64,000 bases of DNA, from assembly GCA_016213205.1 (NCBI GenBank), contig JACRAZ010000097.1, forward strand, positions 1-64,000, given 5' to 3'. The notes under the pieces are model-generated. The model did no database searches. It was not told the DNA's origin and saw only the letters and a program-made list of their open reading frames with translations. How positions within the stretch are numbered: position 1 is the first letter of the stretch; each line of letters starts with the position of its first letter. The stretch is from Burkholderiales bacterium (GTDB lineage Bacteria; Pseudomonadota; Gammaproteobacteria; Burkholderiales; Burkholderiaceae_C). This document shows, one piece after another, positions 17,120 to 25,443 of the stretch. The translations under genes and the position numbers were made by a program.

Positions 17120-18385
17120 ATGACGACTACGACCATACCCGCGGCCGGTGTACCCGCCGTTGCCGATGCGGGCCACCACAGAGGCCGGGTGCTGGGTGCA
17201 GCGATTGCCGGCTACGCCTTCGACGGGGTGGACCTGATGGTCATCGCCCTCACACTGCCGCTGGTGCTCAAGGAGTTCAGCATCTCCATGGTGCAGGGCG
17301 GCATCATCGTCACCGCGATGCTGCTGGGCGCGGTGCTGGGGGGCTTCATCTTCGGGCCGATCGCCGACAAGTTCGGGCGCAAGAAGGCCTTGGTCTGGTG
17401 CATTGCCTGGTTCGGCATCACCACCGGCCTGGGCGGCCTGGCGCAGGACGCCACGCAACTGGCCGTGCTGCGCTTCCTGGCCGGCCTGGGCCTGGGCGCC
17501 GAGTGGTCGCTGGGCGCCACGATGCTGGCCGAAACCTACCCGGCCGACAAGCGCGGCAAGGCCAACTCGTACATGCAGATGGGCTGGCCGCTGGGCTTCA
17601 TCTTCGCGCTGGCCTGCCAGTACCTGCTGGTGCCCAGCTACGGCTGGCGCGCGATGTACTTTGCCGGCAGCCTGGCCGTGCTGGTGGCGCTGTACATCCA
17701 GTTCTTCGTGCCTGAATCGCCGGTGTGGCTGAAGGCACAGGCCGCCAAGAAGGCGGGCCTCGGGGGCGCTGCCGCCGCCGCGGCCCCGTCGGCCAAGCTG
17801 TCCGATCTGTTCCGCGGCACGAACCTCAAGACCTTCCTGTACGCGGTGATCATCTGCACCAGCGCGCTGATGGCCTACTGGGGCGTGAACACCTGGCTGC
17901 CCACGCTGCTGGTCAAGGAACGCGGCATGGGGCCGAAGGACGTGTCCACCTTCCTGATGGCGCTGAACATTGTGTCGCTGCCGGTGTACTTCATCGCCAG
18001 CTTCATCGTCGACAAGATCGGCAAGCGCATGATGATCATCGTCAGCGCCGCGATCTCGGCGCTCAGCCTCTACGGCTGGCTGGGCTTCGGCTGGGATGCC
18101 CAGGTGTTCTTCATCCTGGGCCTGGTGCACTGGGCCACCGCCACCGCCATGTGGGCCGGCTTCGGCGCCTACCTGGCCGAGCAGTTCCCCACCAACATCC
18201 GGGCCGTGGGCGTGGCAAGCTCGTTCTCGGTCGGCCGCGGCGTGATGTCCTTCGTGCCGATGGCGCTTGGCGCTGCCGCCACCGCCACCGCGAGCCTGAC
18301 CACCGCGATCGGCTACCTGGCCGTGTTCTATTTCGTCGCGGCCATCGGGGCCTACCTGCTGCGCGAGACGGCTGATCTCGGCTGA
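17120..18385 (+). CDS. MFS transporter, sugar/aromatic-acid symporter type
   Basis: 421 residues with 12 predicted membrane helices. Helix 1 contains GYAFDGVDLMVIALTLPLVL, and the loop between helices 2 and 3 has the MFS signature GPIADKFGRKKAL. FLAGLGLGAEWSLGATMLAE in helix 4 is typical of the aromatic acid:H+ and sialate/sugar symporter groups. ATG 17120 follows CAGGGGATCTC and starts a short hydrophilic N-terminus. The gene is monocistronic, with its own terminator. Substrate unknown; a carboxylate is the most likely class. Confidence 0.87.
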   Translation: MTTTTIPAAGVPAVADAGHHRGRVLGAAIAGYAFDGVDLMVIALTLPLVLKEFSISMVQGGIIVTAMLLGAVLGGFIFGPIADKFGRKKALVWCIAWFGITTGLGGLAQDATQLAVLRFLAGLGLGAEWSLGATMLAETYPADKRGKANSYMQMGWPLGFIFALACQYLLVPSYGWRAMYFAGSLAVLVALYIQFFVPESPVWLKAQAAKKAGLGGAAAAAAPSAKLSDLFRGTNLKTFLYAVIICTSALMAYWGVNTWLPTLLVKERGMGPKDVSTFLMALNIVSLPVYFIASFIVDKIGKRMMIIVSAAISALSLYGWLGFGWDAQVFFILGLVHWATATAMWAGFGAYLAEQFPTNIRAVGVASSFSVGRGVMSFVPMALGAAATATASLTTAIGYLAVFYFVAAIGAYLLRETADLG

Positions 18386-18406
18386 CACCCTGCCGGCGAA
18401 CAGCAC

Positions 18407-18445
18407 AGAAGGCCTGCGGCCCAACGCCGCAGGCCTTCTGCTTTC
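18407..18445 (+). terminator. Rho-independent terminator, 14-bp perfect stem
   Basis: AGAAGGCCTGCGGC (18407-18420) pairs perfectly with GCCGCAGGCCTTCT (18426-18439) around a 5-nt loop CCAAC, then GCTTTC. It lies 21 bp after the MFS stop. Because the stem begins with AGAA on the other strand it may also serve the convergent gene ending at 18499. Confidence 0.85.
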
Positions 18446-18498
18446 ACAGGGGCGGCCTCGGCACCGGCGCGGCGACCGCAGCCGACCCCGCGGGCCAT

Positions 18499-19434
18499 TC
18501 AGCGGCGCAATCTGGCGGACAGCAGCAGTGCAGGCTGACGCCTGTCGTCGGCATCGGTCACCAGCAGCACGTCGATCGTGTCGCCCGCGGCCACTGCGGT
18601 GATGCCTTCGACTTTGCAGGTCAGTGACAGGCGTTCCATCAACCGGATCGTGCCGTCCGCGTCGACGAGGCCGATGGCCGACCCGGCGCAGCGCCCATCA
18701 CGGTAGGTGTCCGAGGTGTCCTCGGCCGCCGCACTGAACAGCCAGCCGCCGCCAGGCAGCGCCGTGCCATCGGTGAACGACAGGGCAACGCCGTCGATGG
18801 TGCCCAGCGCAAACCGCGTGATCGAAGCCGGCCGCGGGGCCGGGCCGGCCGCGGCGAGCCATCGTTGCAGCTCGGGCCAACTCAGATCGATGCGTGCGTT
18901 GATGGCCTCGCCACTGTTGCCACGCTGGAGCAAGGACAGCCTGTCGTCCTGGACAAACGCGCCCTCGATGTTGAGGTCGGAAAACTGCTCGTGCAGCGGG
19001 GCCAGCAGCGCAGCGAGATCAAGGCGACGCACCGGCCCCTGGATGTCGCCAGCGGCGTCCAGTGCCAACAGGGCGCCGCGGTGCCGAGCAGGGCGCGACC
19101 CCGATCCGATGGCCATCAGCGCACCGTTCGGGTGGTCGGCGAAGGCGGGCAACAGGAGCAAGGCCTCGCAGTCCGGCTTGGCCGCCTTGCGCGCCTTGGG
19201 GCGCAGCGGCAGTTCTCCTTCGAAGACCGGGACCAGCCGGCCGGGCGCGTTGCTGGACAGGTCGAACACGGCCAGGTGATGCTCGTCGTCGGCCACCACA
19301 AACAAGCGTCTGCCCACCTTGACGAGGCCGCTGGCGGCGCTCAGGTGGGCCTGCCCGGCCCCTGCCGTGGCGGGCTCGACGAGCAGCTCTCTGAGGGTTC
19401 GAGTTTCCAGCACGGAAGTGTCCGAATCGCCCAT
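18499..19434 (-). CDS. Hypothetical beta-propeller-like protein (DUF6929-like)
   Basis: 311 residues, no signal peptide. Repeating beta-rich blocks (LSAASGLVKVGRRLFVVADDEHH, LDAAGDIQGPVRRLDL, IDGVALSFTDGTALPGGGWLF, VEGITAVAAGDTIDVLLVTDADD) suggest a propeller, and the first block resembles proteins of the DUF6929 type; that match is from memory and unverified. ATG 19434 (MGDSDTSVLETRTLRELL) gives a compact protein. The frame extends further upstream into the next gene, where it is a shadow. Confidence 0.7.
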   Translation of the reverse strand: MGDSDTSVLETRTLRELLVEPATAGAGQAHLSAASGLVKVGRRLFVVADDEHHLAVFDLSSNAPGRLVPVFEGELPLRPKARKAAKPDCEALLLLPAFADHPNGALMAIGSGSRPARHRGALLALDAAGDIQGPVRRLDLAALLAPLHEQFSDLNIEGAFVQDDRLSLLQRGNSGEAINARIDLSWPELQRWLAAAGPAPRPASITRFALGTIDGVALSFTDGTALPGGGWLFSAAAEDTSDTYRDGRCAGSAIGLVDADGTIRLMERLSLTCKVEGITAVAAGDTIDVLLVTDADDRRQPALLLSARLRR

Positions 19435-19499
19435 CGGCAACGGGCCCGATTCTCCACTGCGGCCACCACCGACGCCGCTGAGACGCCCCCCACGCCGGC

Positions 19500-20204
19500 T
19501 CAGCGGCGGAACTCCATGCGCGGCAGCGTGAAGCGGCCCGAGATCGACAACACGCTGCTGCGCACCTGGTCGTTCAGCTGCCGGCCCCACTCCAGCACTT
19601 CGGCCGGGATGCCCTGGGTGTCCTCGCCGGTGGTCTGCGCCGTCGGCGCGCCTGCGAAATTGCCACGCACCACGGCGAGCACCTTCACCCGGGCCGTGCC
19701 GGAGGCATAGATGGACCAGATGAAGTAGCCGGCGCCACCCGGCATCGCGCCCTGGGTGCCGAGCAGGCGGGCCAGGCGGGCATCGAACTGCTGGATCGAG
19801 CGGTCCAGGTCCACCGGCCCGTCGACCGTCAGGCAGTCGATGTTGTACTTGTGGGCGCGGTCGCGGACATAGCTGCCCGTCTCCTGCTGATCGACCGGGC
19901 ACTTGAAGTGCCACACCGTCTCGCCGATGTTGCCGCCGATGCTGCCGGACACATGCACCACCGCCAGGGTCTGCGCGCCTTCGGACAGCCGCAGCACGCG
20001 CGACATGCTGGGCGTGGTGCTCGCGCCGCTGTCGATCTGGATGTCCGGGTCGGCCAGCTCGTGGACCTCCCAGCGCTGATCGTCCGGCACGGTGAGCTTG
20101 GCATTGCCGGCCACCACGGTGAGCGCCGGCGCCGGCAGCGACGTGATGGCCATCGCCACCGTCGCGGCCAAGCGGGCGATCGGGGTGTGCAGAAGAAGCC
20201 GCAT
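19500..20204 (-). CDS. Exported hypothetical protein
   Basis: 234 residues when started at ATG 20204; an alternative ATG at 20234 adds ten residues. Residues 1-29 form a signal peptide (MRLLLHTPIARLAATVAMAI, cleavage near APALT). The mature part has two cysteines (FKCPVDQ and NIDCLTVDG) about 30 residues apart that could pair in the periplasm, and blocks such as LAVVHVSGSIGGNIGETVW. Not recognised. It stands 66 bp before the next minus-strand gene. Both candidate starts lie in the arms of an inverted repeat. Confidence 0.7.
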   Translation of the reverse strand: MRLLLHTPIARLAATVAMAITSLPAPALTVVAGNAKLTVPDDQRWEVHELADPDIQIDSGASTTPSMSRVLRLSEGAQTLAVVHVSGSIGGNIGETVWHFKCPVDQQETGSYVRDRAHKYNIDCLTVDGPVDLDRSIQQFDARLARLLGTQGAMPGGAGYFIWSIYASGTARVKVLAVVRGNFAGAPTAQTTGEDTQGIPAEVLEWGRQLNDQVRSSVLSISGRFTLPRMEFRR

Positions 20205-20234
20205 GACGGTCCTATCCCATGAAAGGACCGTCAT
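20203..20234. repeat. 11-bp perfect inverted repeat over the start of the exported protein gene
   Basis: ATGACGGTCCT (20203-20213) and AGGACCGTCAT (20224-20234) are perfect complements with a 10-nt loop. On the minus strand each arm carries one candidate ATG (ending at 20234 and 20204). An mRNA hairpin here would occlude initiation. Alternatively it is an operator for an unknown dimeric repressor. Confidence 0.6.
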
Positions 20235-20291
20235 CCTAGCGTCGGCGCCGCGGACGGCCCGCGTGGGCCATCCCCCCGGCTGACGAAGGCC

Positions 20292-21707
20292 TCAGGCCCG
20301 CAGCGCGGCCAGCACCTCGTCAAGCATCTTCTTCGCGTCGCCGAAGAGCATGCGGTTGTTGTCCTTGTAGAACAACGGGTTGTCCACGCCCGCGTAGCCC
20401 GAGGCCATGCTGCGCTTCATCACGATGCTGGTCTTGGCCTTCCACACCTCCAGCACCGGCATGCCGGCAATGGGGCTGGTGGGGTCGTCCTGCGCGGCCG
20501 GGTTCACGATGTCGTTGGCGCCGATCACCATCGTGACGTCGGTCTTGGGGAAATCGTCGTTGATCTCGTCCATCTCCAGCACGATGTCGTAGGGCACCTT
20601 GGCCTCGGCCAGCAGCACGTTCATGTGGCCCGGCATGCGGCCGGCCACCGGGTGGATGCCGAAGCGCACGTTGACGCCCTTGTCGCGCAGCAGCTTGGTG
20701 ATTTCGTACACCGTGTGCTGGGCCTGCGCCACCGCCATGCCGTAGCCCGGCACGATGATCACGTTCTTGGCCTCGCGCAGCAGCTCTGCCGTCTCGGCCG
20801 CGGCGATGGGCGACACCTCGCCCGCCGGCTGGGCACCCCCCGCGGGCGCCGCCGGCGCGCCGCCGCCGGTGCCAAAGCCGCCGGCGATCACGCTGATGAA
20901 ATTGCGGTTCATCGCGCGGCACATGATGTACGAGAGGATCGCGCCCGAGGAGCCCACCAGCGCGCCCACCACGATGAGCAGGTCGTTGCTCAGCATGAAG
21001 CCGGTGGCTGCCGCCGCCCAGCCCGAGTAGCTGTTGAGCATGGACACCACCACCGGCATGTCGGCGCCGCCGATGGCCATGACCATGTGCACGCCGAACA
21101 GCAGCGCGATGACGGTCATCACGATCAGCGGCGTCATGCCGGCGCCGATGTCATGGGCCTGAAGGAACACGCGGCCGAACCAGATCACGACCAGCAGGCC
21201 GACCAGGTTGAGCCAATGGCGCGCGGGCAGCAGCAGCGGCTTGCCGCCGATCTTGCCCGAGAGCTTGCCGAACGCGATGATCGAGCCCGAGAAGGTGACG
21301 GCACCGATCAGGATGCCGATGTAGATCTCCATCTCGTGGATCGACTTCTCGGCCGGCGTCGGGAACACGGTGGAGGTGTCCACGTAGCTCGCGAAGCCCA
21401 CCAGGCAGGCGGCCAGGCCCACCAGGCTGTGCATCAGCGCGACGAGCTCGGGCATCTGCGTCATCTGCACCTTCTTCGCGGCGAAGAGGCCGATGCTGCC
21501 GCCCACGACCAGCGCGCCGACGATCCACGCGTAGCCGGCCGGCGTGACACGCGGGCCCAGCACGGTGGCCAGCACCGCGATGGTCATGCCGATGATGCCG
21601 AACACATTGCCCCGGCGGGCGGTCTCGGGGTTGGCAAGCCCGCCCAGGCTGAGGATGAAGAGGATGGTGGCGCCGATGTAGGAAACGGTGGCCAGGCTGG
21701 ATGTCAT
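20292..21707 (-). CDS. pntB: NAD(P) transhydrogenase subunit beta PntB
   Basis: 471 residues. The N-terminal part is membrane domain II with about nine helices (SYIGATILFILSLGGLANPE, GVHMVMAIGGADMPVVVSML). The C-terminal domain III binds NADP(H): VIIVPGYGMAVAQAQHTVYE is the fingerprint, with GRMPGHMNVLLAEA and GANDIVNPAAQDDP. With PntA it couples hydride transfer from NADH to NADP+ to inward proton movement, supplying NADPH. It begins 13 bp after pntA. Confidence 0.96.
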   Translation of the reverse strand: MTSSLATVSYIGATILFILSLGGLANPETARRGNVFGIIGMTIAVLATVLGPRVTPAGYAWIVGALVVGGSIGLFAAKKVQMTQMPELVALMHSLVGLAACLVGFASYVDTSTVFPTPAEKSIHEMEIYIGILIGAVTFSGSIIAFGKLSGKIGGKPLLLPARHWLNLVGLLVVIWFGRVFLQAHDIGAGMTPLIVMTVIALLFGVHMVMAIGGADMPVVVSMLNSYSGWAAAATGFMLSNDLLIVVGALVGSSGAILSYIMCRAMNRNFISVIAGGFGTGGGAPAAPAGGAQPAGEVSPIAAAETAELLREAKNVIIVPGYGMAVAQAQHTVYEITKLLRDKGVNVRFGIHPVAGRMPGHMNVLLAEAKVPYDIVLEMDEINDDFPKTDVTMVIGANDIVNPAAQDDPTSPIAGMPVLEVWKAKTSIVMKRSMASGYAGVDNPLFYKDNNRMLFGDAKKMLDEVLAALRA

Positions 21708-21720
21708 GTCCGTCTCCTGC

Positions 21721-23310
21721 TTACTTGCGGAACATTGCCAGCATGCGACGCGTCACCGCGAAGCCGCCGAACATGTTGATGGCCGTGAGCGCGAGCGCAA
21801 ACACCGCCAGGCCCAGGATCAGCTGCGAAGGCCGGTCGGCCTCGGCCCCGGTGAGGGGCGGCGCCACCTGCACCAGCGCGCCGATCGCGATGATCGAGGA
21901 GATGGCGTTGGTCACGCTCATCAGCGGCGTGTGCAGCGAGGGTGTCACGTTCCACACCACCATGTAGCCCACGAAGCAGGCCAGCACGAACACCGTGAAG
22001 TGCGACAGGAACGAGGCCGGCGCGTACAGGCCCACCAGCAGGAACAGCACCGCGCCGACGCCGAACACGATGGCCAGCGGCTGGGCCGACATCGGCTCGC
22101 CGCCACCATGGCCGTGGCCCTTGGCCGCGGCCGCGGGCGCGGCGGCCGGCTTGGCCTGCGGCGCCACGGCCGGCAGCTTGGGCGGCGGTGGCGGCCAGGT
22201 GATGCTGCCTTCCTTGATGACCGTGAGGCCGCGGATCGCGTCGTCTTCCATGTTGACGTTGACGACGCCGTCCTTGGTCTTGCACAGCTCCTCGGTCACG
22301 CGCAGCAGGTTGGTCGAGTACAGCGTGGACGACTGCTTGGCCAGCCGGCTCACCAGGTCGGTGTAGCCAATGATCGTGACGCCGTGCTGCACCACGGCCT
22401 GGCCAGGCACCGTGAGCTCGCAGTTGCCGCCCTGCTCGCCGGCCATGTCGACGATCACGCTGCCGGGTTTCATGGTCTTCACCATCTCGGCGGTGATCAG
22501 CTTGGGCGCGGGCTTGCCCGGGATCAGCGCGGTGGTGATGATGATGTCGGCTTCCTTGGCCTGCTTGGCGTACATCTCGCGCTGGGCCTGCTGGAAGCCC
22601 TCGCTCATCACCTTGGCGTAGCCGCCGCCGCCGGAGCCTTCTTCCTCGTAGTCGACCTTGACGAACTCGCCGCCGAGCGAGACCACCTGGTCGGCCACCT
22701 CGGCACGGGTGTCGTTGGCGCGCACGATGGCGCCCAGGTTGGCCGCGGTGCCGATGGCCGCCAGGCCGGCCACGCCGGCGCCGGCCACGAACACCTTGGC
22801 CGGCGGGATCTTGCCCGCGGCCGTGATCTGGCCATTGAAGAAGCGCCCGAAGGCGTTGGCCGCCTCGATCACCGCGCGGTAGCCGCTGATGCCGGCCATC
22901 GAGGTGAGCGCATCCATCTTCTGGGCCCGCGAGAGCTGGCGCGGCAGCGAGTCGATGGCCAGCACCGTGGCGCGCTTGGCGGCCAGCTGCTGCATCAGCT
23001 CGGGGTTCTGCGCCGGCCAGATGAAGCTGACCAGCATGCCGCCCTCGCGCATCAGGCCCACTTCCTCGGGGCTGGGGGCGCGCACCTTGAACACGATGTC
23101 CGAGCCGGCCCAGAGCTCGGCCGCGCCGGGCACGATCTCCGCGCCGGCGGCGCGGTAGGTGTCGTCGCCGAAGTTCGCGGCATCACCGGCGCCGCTTTCA
23201 ACGGCCACCGAGAACCCGAGCTTGATGAGCTTTTCCACCACGTCGGGCACGGTGGCCACACGCTTCTCGCCTGCAGCCGTTTCCCTCGGAACACCGATAC
23301 GCAAAGCCAT
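21721..23310 (-). CDS. pntA: NAD(P) transhydrogenase subunit alpha PntA (fused form)
   Basis: 529 residues. Domain I (about 1-385) begins MALRIGVPRETAAGEKRVA and has the NAD-binding stretch VFVAGAGVAGLAAIGTA and RANDTRAEVADQV. A linker of about 35 residues rich in Pro, Ala, Gly and His (PPPPPKLPAV, KGHGHGGGEP) precedes four membrane helices of domain II. Many alphaproteobacteria and betaproteobacteria split these parts into two genes; here they are one chain, as in E. coli but with a distinctive His/Gly linker. GAGGAG precedes the ATG. Confidence 0.95.
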   Translation of the reverse strand: MALRIGVPRETAAGEKRVATVPDVVEKLIKLGFSVAVESGAGDAANFGDDTYRAAGAEIVPGAAELWAGSDIVFKVRAPSPEEVGLMREGGMLVSFIWPAQNPELMQQLAAKRATVLAIDSLPRQLSRAQKMDALTSMAGISGYRAVIEAANAFGRFFNGQITAAGKIPPAKVFVAGAGVAGLAAIGTAANLGAIVRANDTRAEVADQVVSLGGEFVKVDYEEEGSGGGGYAKVMSEGFQQAQREMYAKQAKEADIIITTALIPGKPAPKLITAEMVKTMKPGSVIVDMAGEQGGNCELTVPGQAVVQHGVTIIGYTDLVSRLAKQSSTLYSTNLLRVTEELCKTKDGVVNVNMEDDAIRGLTVIKEGSITWPPPPPKLPAVAPQAKPAAAPAAAAKGHGHGGGEPMSAQPLAIVFGVGAVLFLLVGLYAPASFLSHFTVFVLACFVGYMVVWNVTPSLHTPLMSVTNAISSIIAIGALVQVAPPLTGAEADRPSQLILGLAVFALALTAINMFGGFAVTRRMLAMFRK

Positions 23311-23476
23311 GACATCAACTCCTCAATTGTTTCGAGCACGGGACGCGCTCGCCGAAGCCTGCAGCCGCAGGCCGATCGCGCAGGGGGTCTCCTCGCGAGG
23401 CCTGCGCGCCCGAGGCCCTTTTTCTCGCGGGAAGCTTAACCGAGATCAACCGTCGCACGGCCGCTAACATCGCCCG
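23311..23476. promoter_or_regulatory. Divergent pntA / Nudix promoter region
   Basis: 166 bp between two divergent starts. Rightward, TAACAT at 23465-23470 is a plausible -10 box only 6 bp before the Nudix ATG, which would give a leaderless or nearly leaderless transcript. No convincing -35 was seen. Leftward no clear promoter was identified. Confidence 0.35.
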
Positions 23477-24013
23477 ATGAGCACCCCCCGTTGGCACGCC
23501 AGCATCACTGTCGCCGCCGTGATTGCCGACCGCGGCCGCTTCTTGCTGGTGCAGGAACACACCGCCGAAGGCCTGCGCCTGAACAACCCGGCCGGCCACC
23601 TGGAGCCGGCCGAATCGCCGCTCGAGGCCGTGGTGCGCGAGGCGCTGGAGGAGACGGCCTGCGCGTTCGAGCCGCAGGCCCTGCTGGGCGTGTACCTGTC
23701 GCGCCTGCAGCGCGAATCCACCGGCGAGGACGTGACCTACCTGCGCCTGGCCTTCACCGGCCGCGTGGGCGAGCCCCTTCCCGGCCGTGCGCTGGACGAG
23801 GGCATCGTGCAAACGCTGTGGCTCACGCCGGAGGAGATCCGCGCCCGGCAGGCCGAGCACCGCAGCCCGCTGGTGATGCGCTGCATCGACGACTTCCTCG
23901 CCGGGCAGCGCTTCCCGCTGGACCTGCTGTACACCCACCCGAGCGTCGCGGCACTGGGGCCGTTCAAGGCGGCATCCGGCGCTGGCGGTGCCGCTTCGCC
24001 CGCAACGCGCTGA
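23477..24013 (+). CDS. Nudix hydrolase, NudJ-like
   Basis: 178 residues, cytoplasmic. The Nudix box GHLEPAESPLEAVVREALEET (residues 37-57) has all the metal-binding residues G-x5-E-x7-R-E-x2-E-E. The N-terminus HASITVAAVIADRGRFLLVQE and the neighbouring tRNA-thiolation gene mnmA match E. coli nudJ (phosphatase of thiamine pyrophosphate and nucleoside di/triphosphates), which is also next to mnmA. The Ala/Gly-rich tail after residue 160 is unlikely to be structured. Confidence 0.88.
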   Translation: MSTPRWHASITVAAVIADRGRFLLVQEHTAEGLRLNNPAGHLEPAESPLEAVVREALEETACAFEPQALLGVYLSRLQRESTGEDVTYLRLAFTGRVGEPLPGRALDEGIVQTLWLTPEEIRARQAEHRSPLVMRCIDDFLAGQRFPLDLLYTHPSVAALGPFKAASGAGGAASPATR

Positions 24014-24146
24014 AAGCGCGGCCGTTCCGGCGTCGCGGCAGCATGCCGCGCCGGCTGCCATGCTGCGCCAGCCGGCGCGTCGTGACATGACCTGCCTCCG
24101 TCCTTTCTGGACCGGCCGCCAGTGTCCGGCGCTGGCTCGGGCCGCA

Positions 24147-24164
24147 ACTTGAGCCGCCTCAAGT
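24147..24164. promoter_or_regulatory. Perfect palindrome ACTTGAG-CCGC-CTCAAGT, FNR/CRP-like
   Basis: Seven-bp perfect arms with a 4-nt centre, containing TTGA-N6-TCAA. It lies about 135 bp before the mnmA start in the 284-bp Nudix-mnmA gap. The half-site resembles those of the CRP/FNR superfamily; no regulator is proven. Confidence 0.4.
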
Positions 24165-24225
24165 CCGGTGCGTGGCCCCGCGCACCCCGCCGGCAGGCGC
24201 GGCAGCGGACAATTCAGGCCATGGT

Positions 24226-24263
24226 GCCCCCCAGCTCACTTCGTTCGCAGCCCCCCAAGGGGG
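24226..24263. repeat. GC-rich intergenic repeat-like element
   Basis: A run of C, then AGCTCACTTCGTTCGCAG, then CCCCCC-AA-GGGGG (a self-complementary C5/G5 pair at 24252-24263). Elements of this pattern recur between genes in many Burkholderiales genomes (recollection of the group, not tested). Only one copy was noticed here. It lies 35 bp before mnmA. Confidence 0.35.
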
Positions 24264-24297
24264 ACATCAGGACCTTCGGAACGGCCGGGCGGTCCTG

Positions 24298-25443
24298 ATG
24301 GCAAAGATGCGCGTGGTGGTCGGGCTCTCGGGGGGCGTGGATTCGGCGGTGACGGCCTGGCTGCTCAAGCAGCAGGGCCACGAGGTCGTCGGCATCTTCA
24401 TGAAGAACTGGGAGGACGACGACGACAACGAATACTGCTCGTCCAACATCGACTTCGTCGACGCCGCCGCGGTGGCCGATGTCATCGGCATCGAGATCGA
24501 GCACGTCAACTTCGCGGCCGACTACAAGGACCGCGTGTTCGCCGAGTTCCTGCGCGAATACCAGGCCGGCCGCACGCCCAACCCCGATGTGCTGTGCAAT
24601 GCCGAGATCAAGTTCAAGGCCTTCCTCGACCACGCGATGCGGCTGGGTGCGGAGAAGATCGCCACCGGCCACTACGCGCGGGTACGCGAACGCAACGGTG
24701 CCTTCGAGCTGCTGAAGGGCCTGGACCCGGCCAAGGACCAGAGCTACTTCCTGCACCGCCTCACCCAGGCCCAGCTGGCGAAGACCCTGTTCCCGGTGGG
24801 CGAACTGCGCAAGACCGAGGTGCGCCGCATCGCGCAGGACATCGGCCTGCCCAACGCGAAGAAGAAGGACTCCACCGGCATCTGCTTCATCGGCGAGCGG
24901 CCGTTCCGCGAGTTCCTCAACCGCTACCTGAGCCACGCGCCCGGCCCCATCCGCGACGAGCGCGGCCGCACCCTGGGGCAGCACCTGGGCCTGAGCTTCT
25001 ACACGCTGGGCCAGCGCCAGGGCCTGGGCATCGGCGGCGTGAAGGAACGTGGCGCGCCGCGCGGCGGCGGCGCGCATGCGCCCTGGTTCGTGGCCGCGAA
25101 GGACTTGGCAAACAACGTGCTCGTCGTGGTGCAGGGGCATGACCATGCCTGGCTTCAATCGGCTACGCTCACGGCCGATGCCAACAGCTGGGTCGCCGGC
25201 CACGCGCCGGCGCCGGGTGCCTATGCCGCCAAGACGCGTTACCGCCAGGCCGATGCCCCCTGCCGCTACGACCCCACGGCCGATGGCTTTCGCCTGCGTT
25301 TCGACGCGCCGCAATGGGCCGTCACGCCCGGCCAGTCGGCCGTGCTCTACGACGGCGAGGTCTGCCTGGGCGGCGGCCTCATCGCGTGGGCTGACAGCCC
25401 TGGCCTCGTGCCTGGCGCTCGCGGCCTGCAGCACGCTGGATGA
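24298..25443 (+). CDS. mnmA: tRNA-specific 2-thiouridylase MnmA
   Basis: 381 residues. It makes 2-thiouridine at wobble position 34 of Lys, Glu and Gln tRNAs. The PP-loop SGGVDSAV is at residues 11-18. Catalytic cysteines lie in NPDVLCNAEIKF (about 100) and STGICFIGERPF (about 198). GLGIGGV and YDGEVCLGGGLI mark the C-terminal barrel. ATG 24298 (MAKMRVVVG) is the family start; upstream GTG 24172 would add 42 unconserved residues. After CLGGGLIA come about 18 unusual residues that overlap the next gene's signal peptide in another frame. Confidence 0.94.
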   Translation: MAKMRVVVGLSGGVDSAVTAWLLKQQGHEVVGIFMKNWEDDDDNEYCSSNIDFVDAAAVADVIGIEIEHVNFAADYKDRVFAEFLREYQAGRTPNPDVLCNAEIKFKAFLDHAMRLGAEKIATGHYARVRERNGAFELLKGLDPAKDQSYFLHRLTQAQLAKTLFPVGELRKTEVRRIAQDIGLPNAKKKDSTGICFIGERPFREFLNRYLSHAPGPIRDERGRTLGQHLGLSFYTLGQRQGLGIGGVKERGAPRGGGAHAPWFVAAKDLANNVLVVVQGHDHAWLQSATLTADANSWVAGHAPAPGAYAAKTRYRQADAPCRYDPTADGFRLRFDAPQWAVTPGQSAVLYDGEVCLGGGLIAWADSPGLVPGARGLQHAG

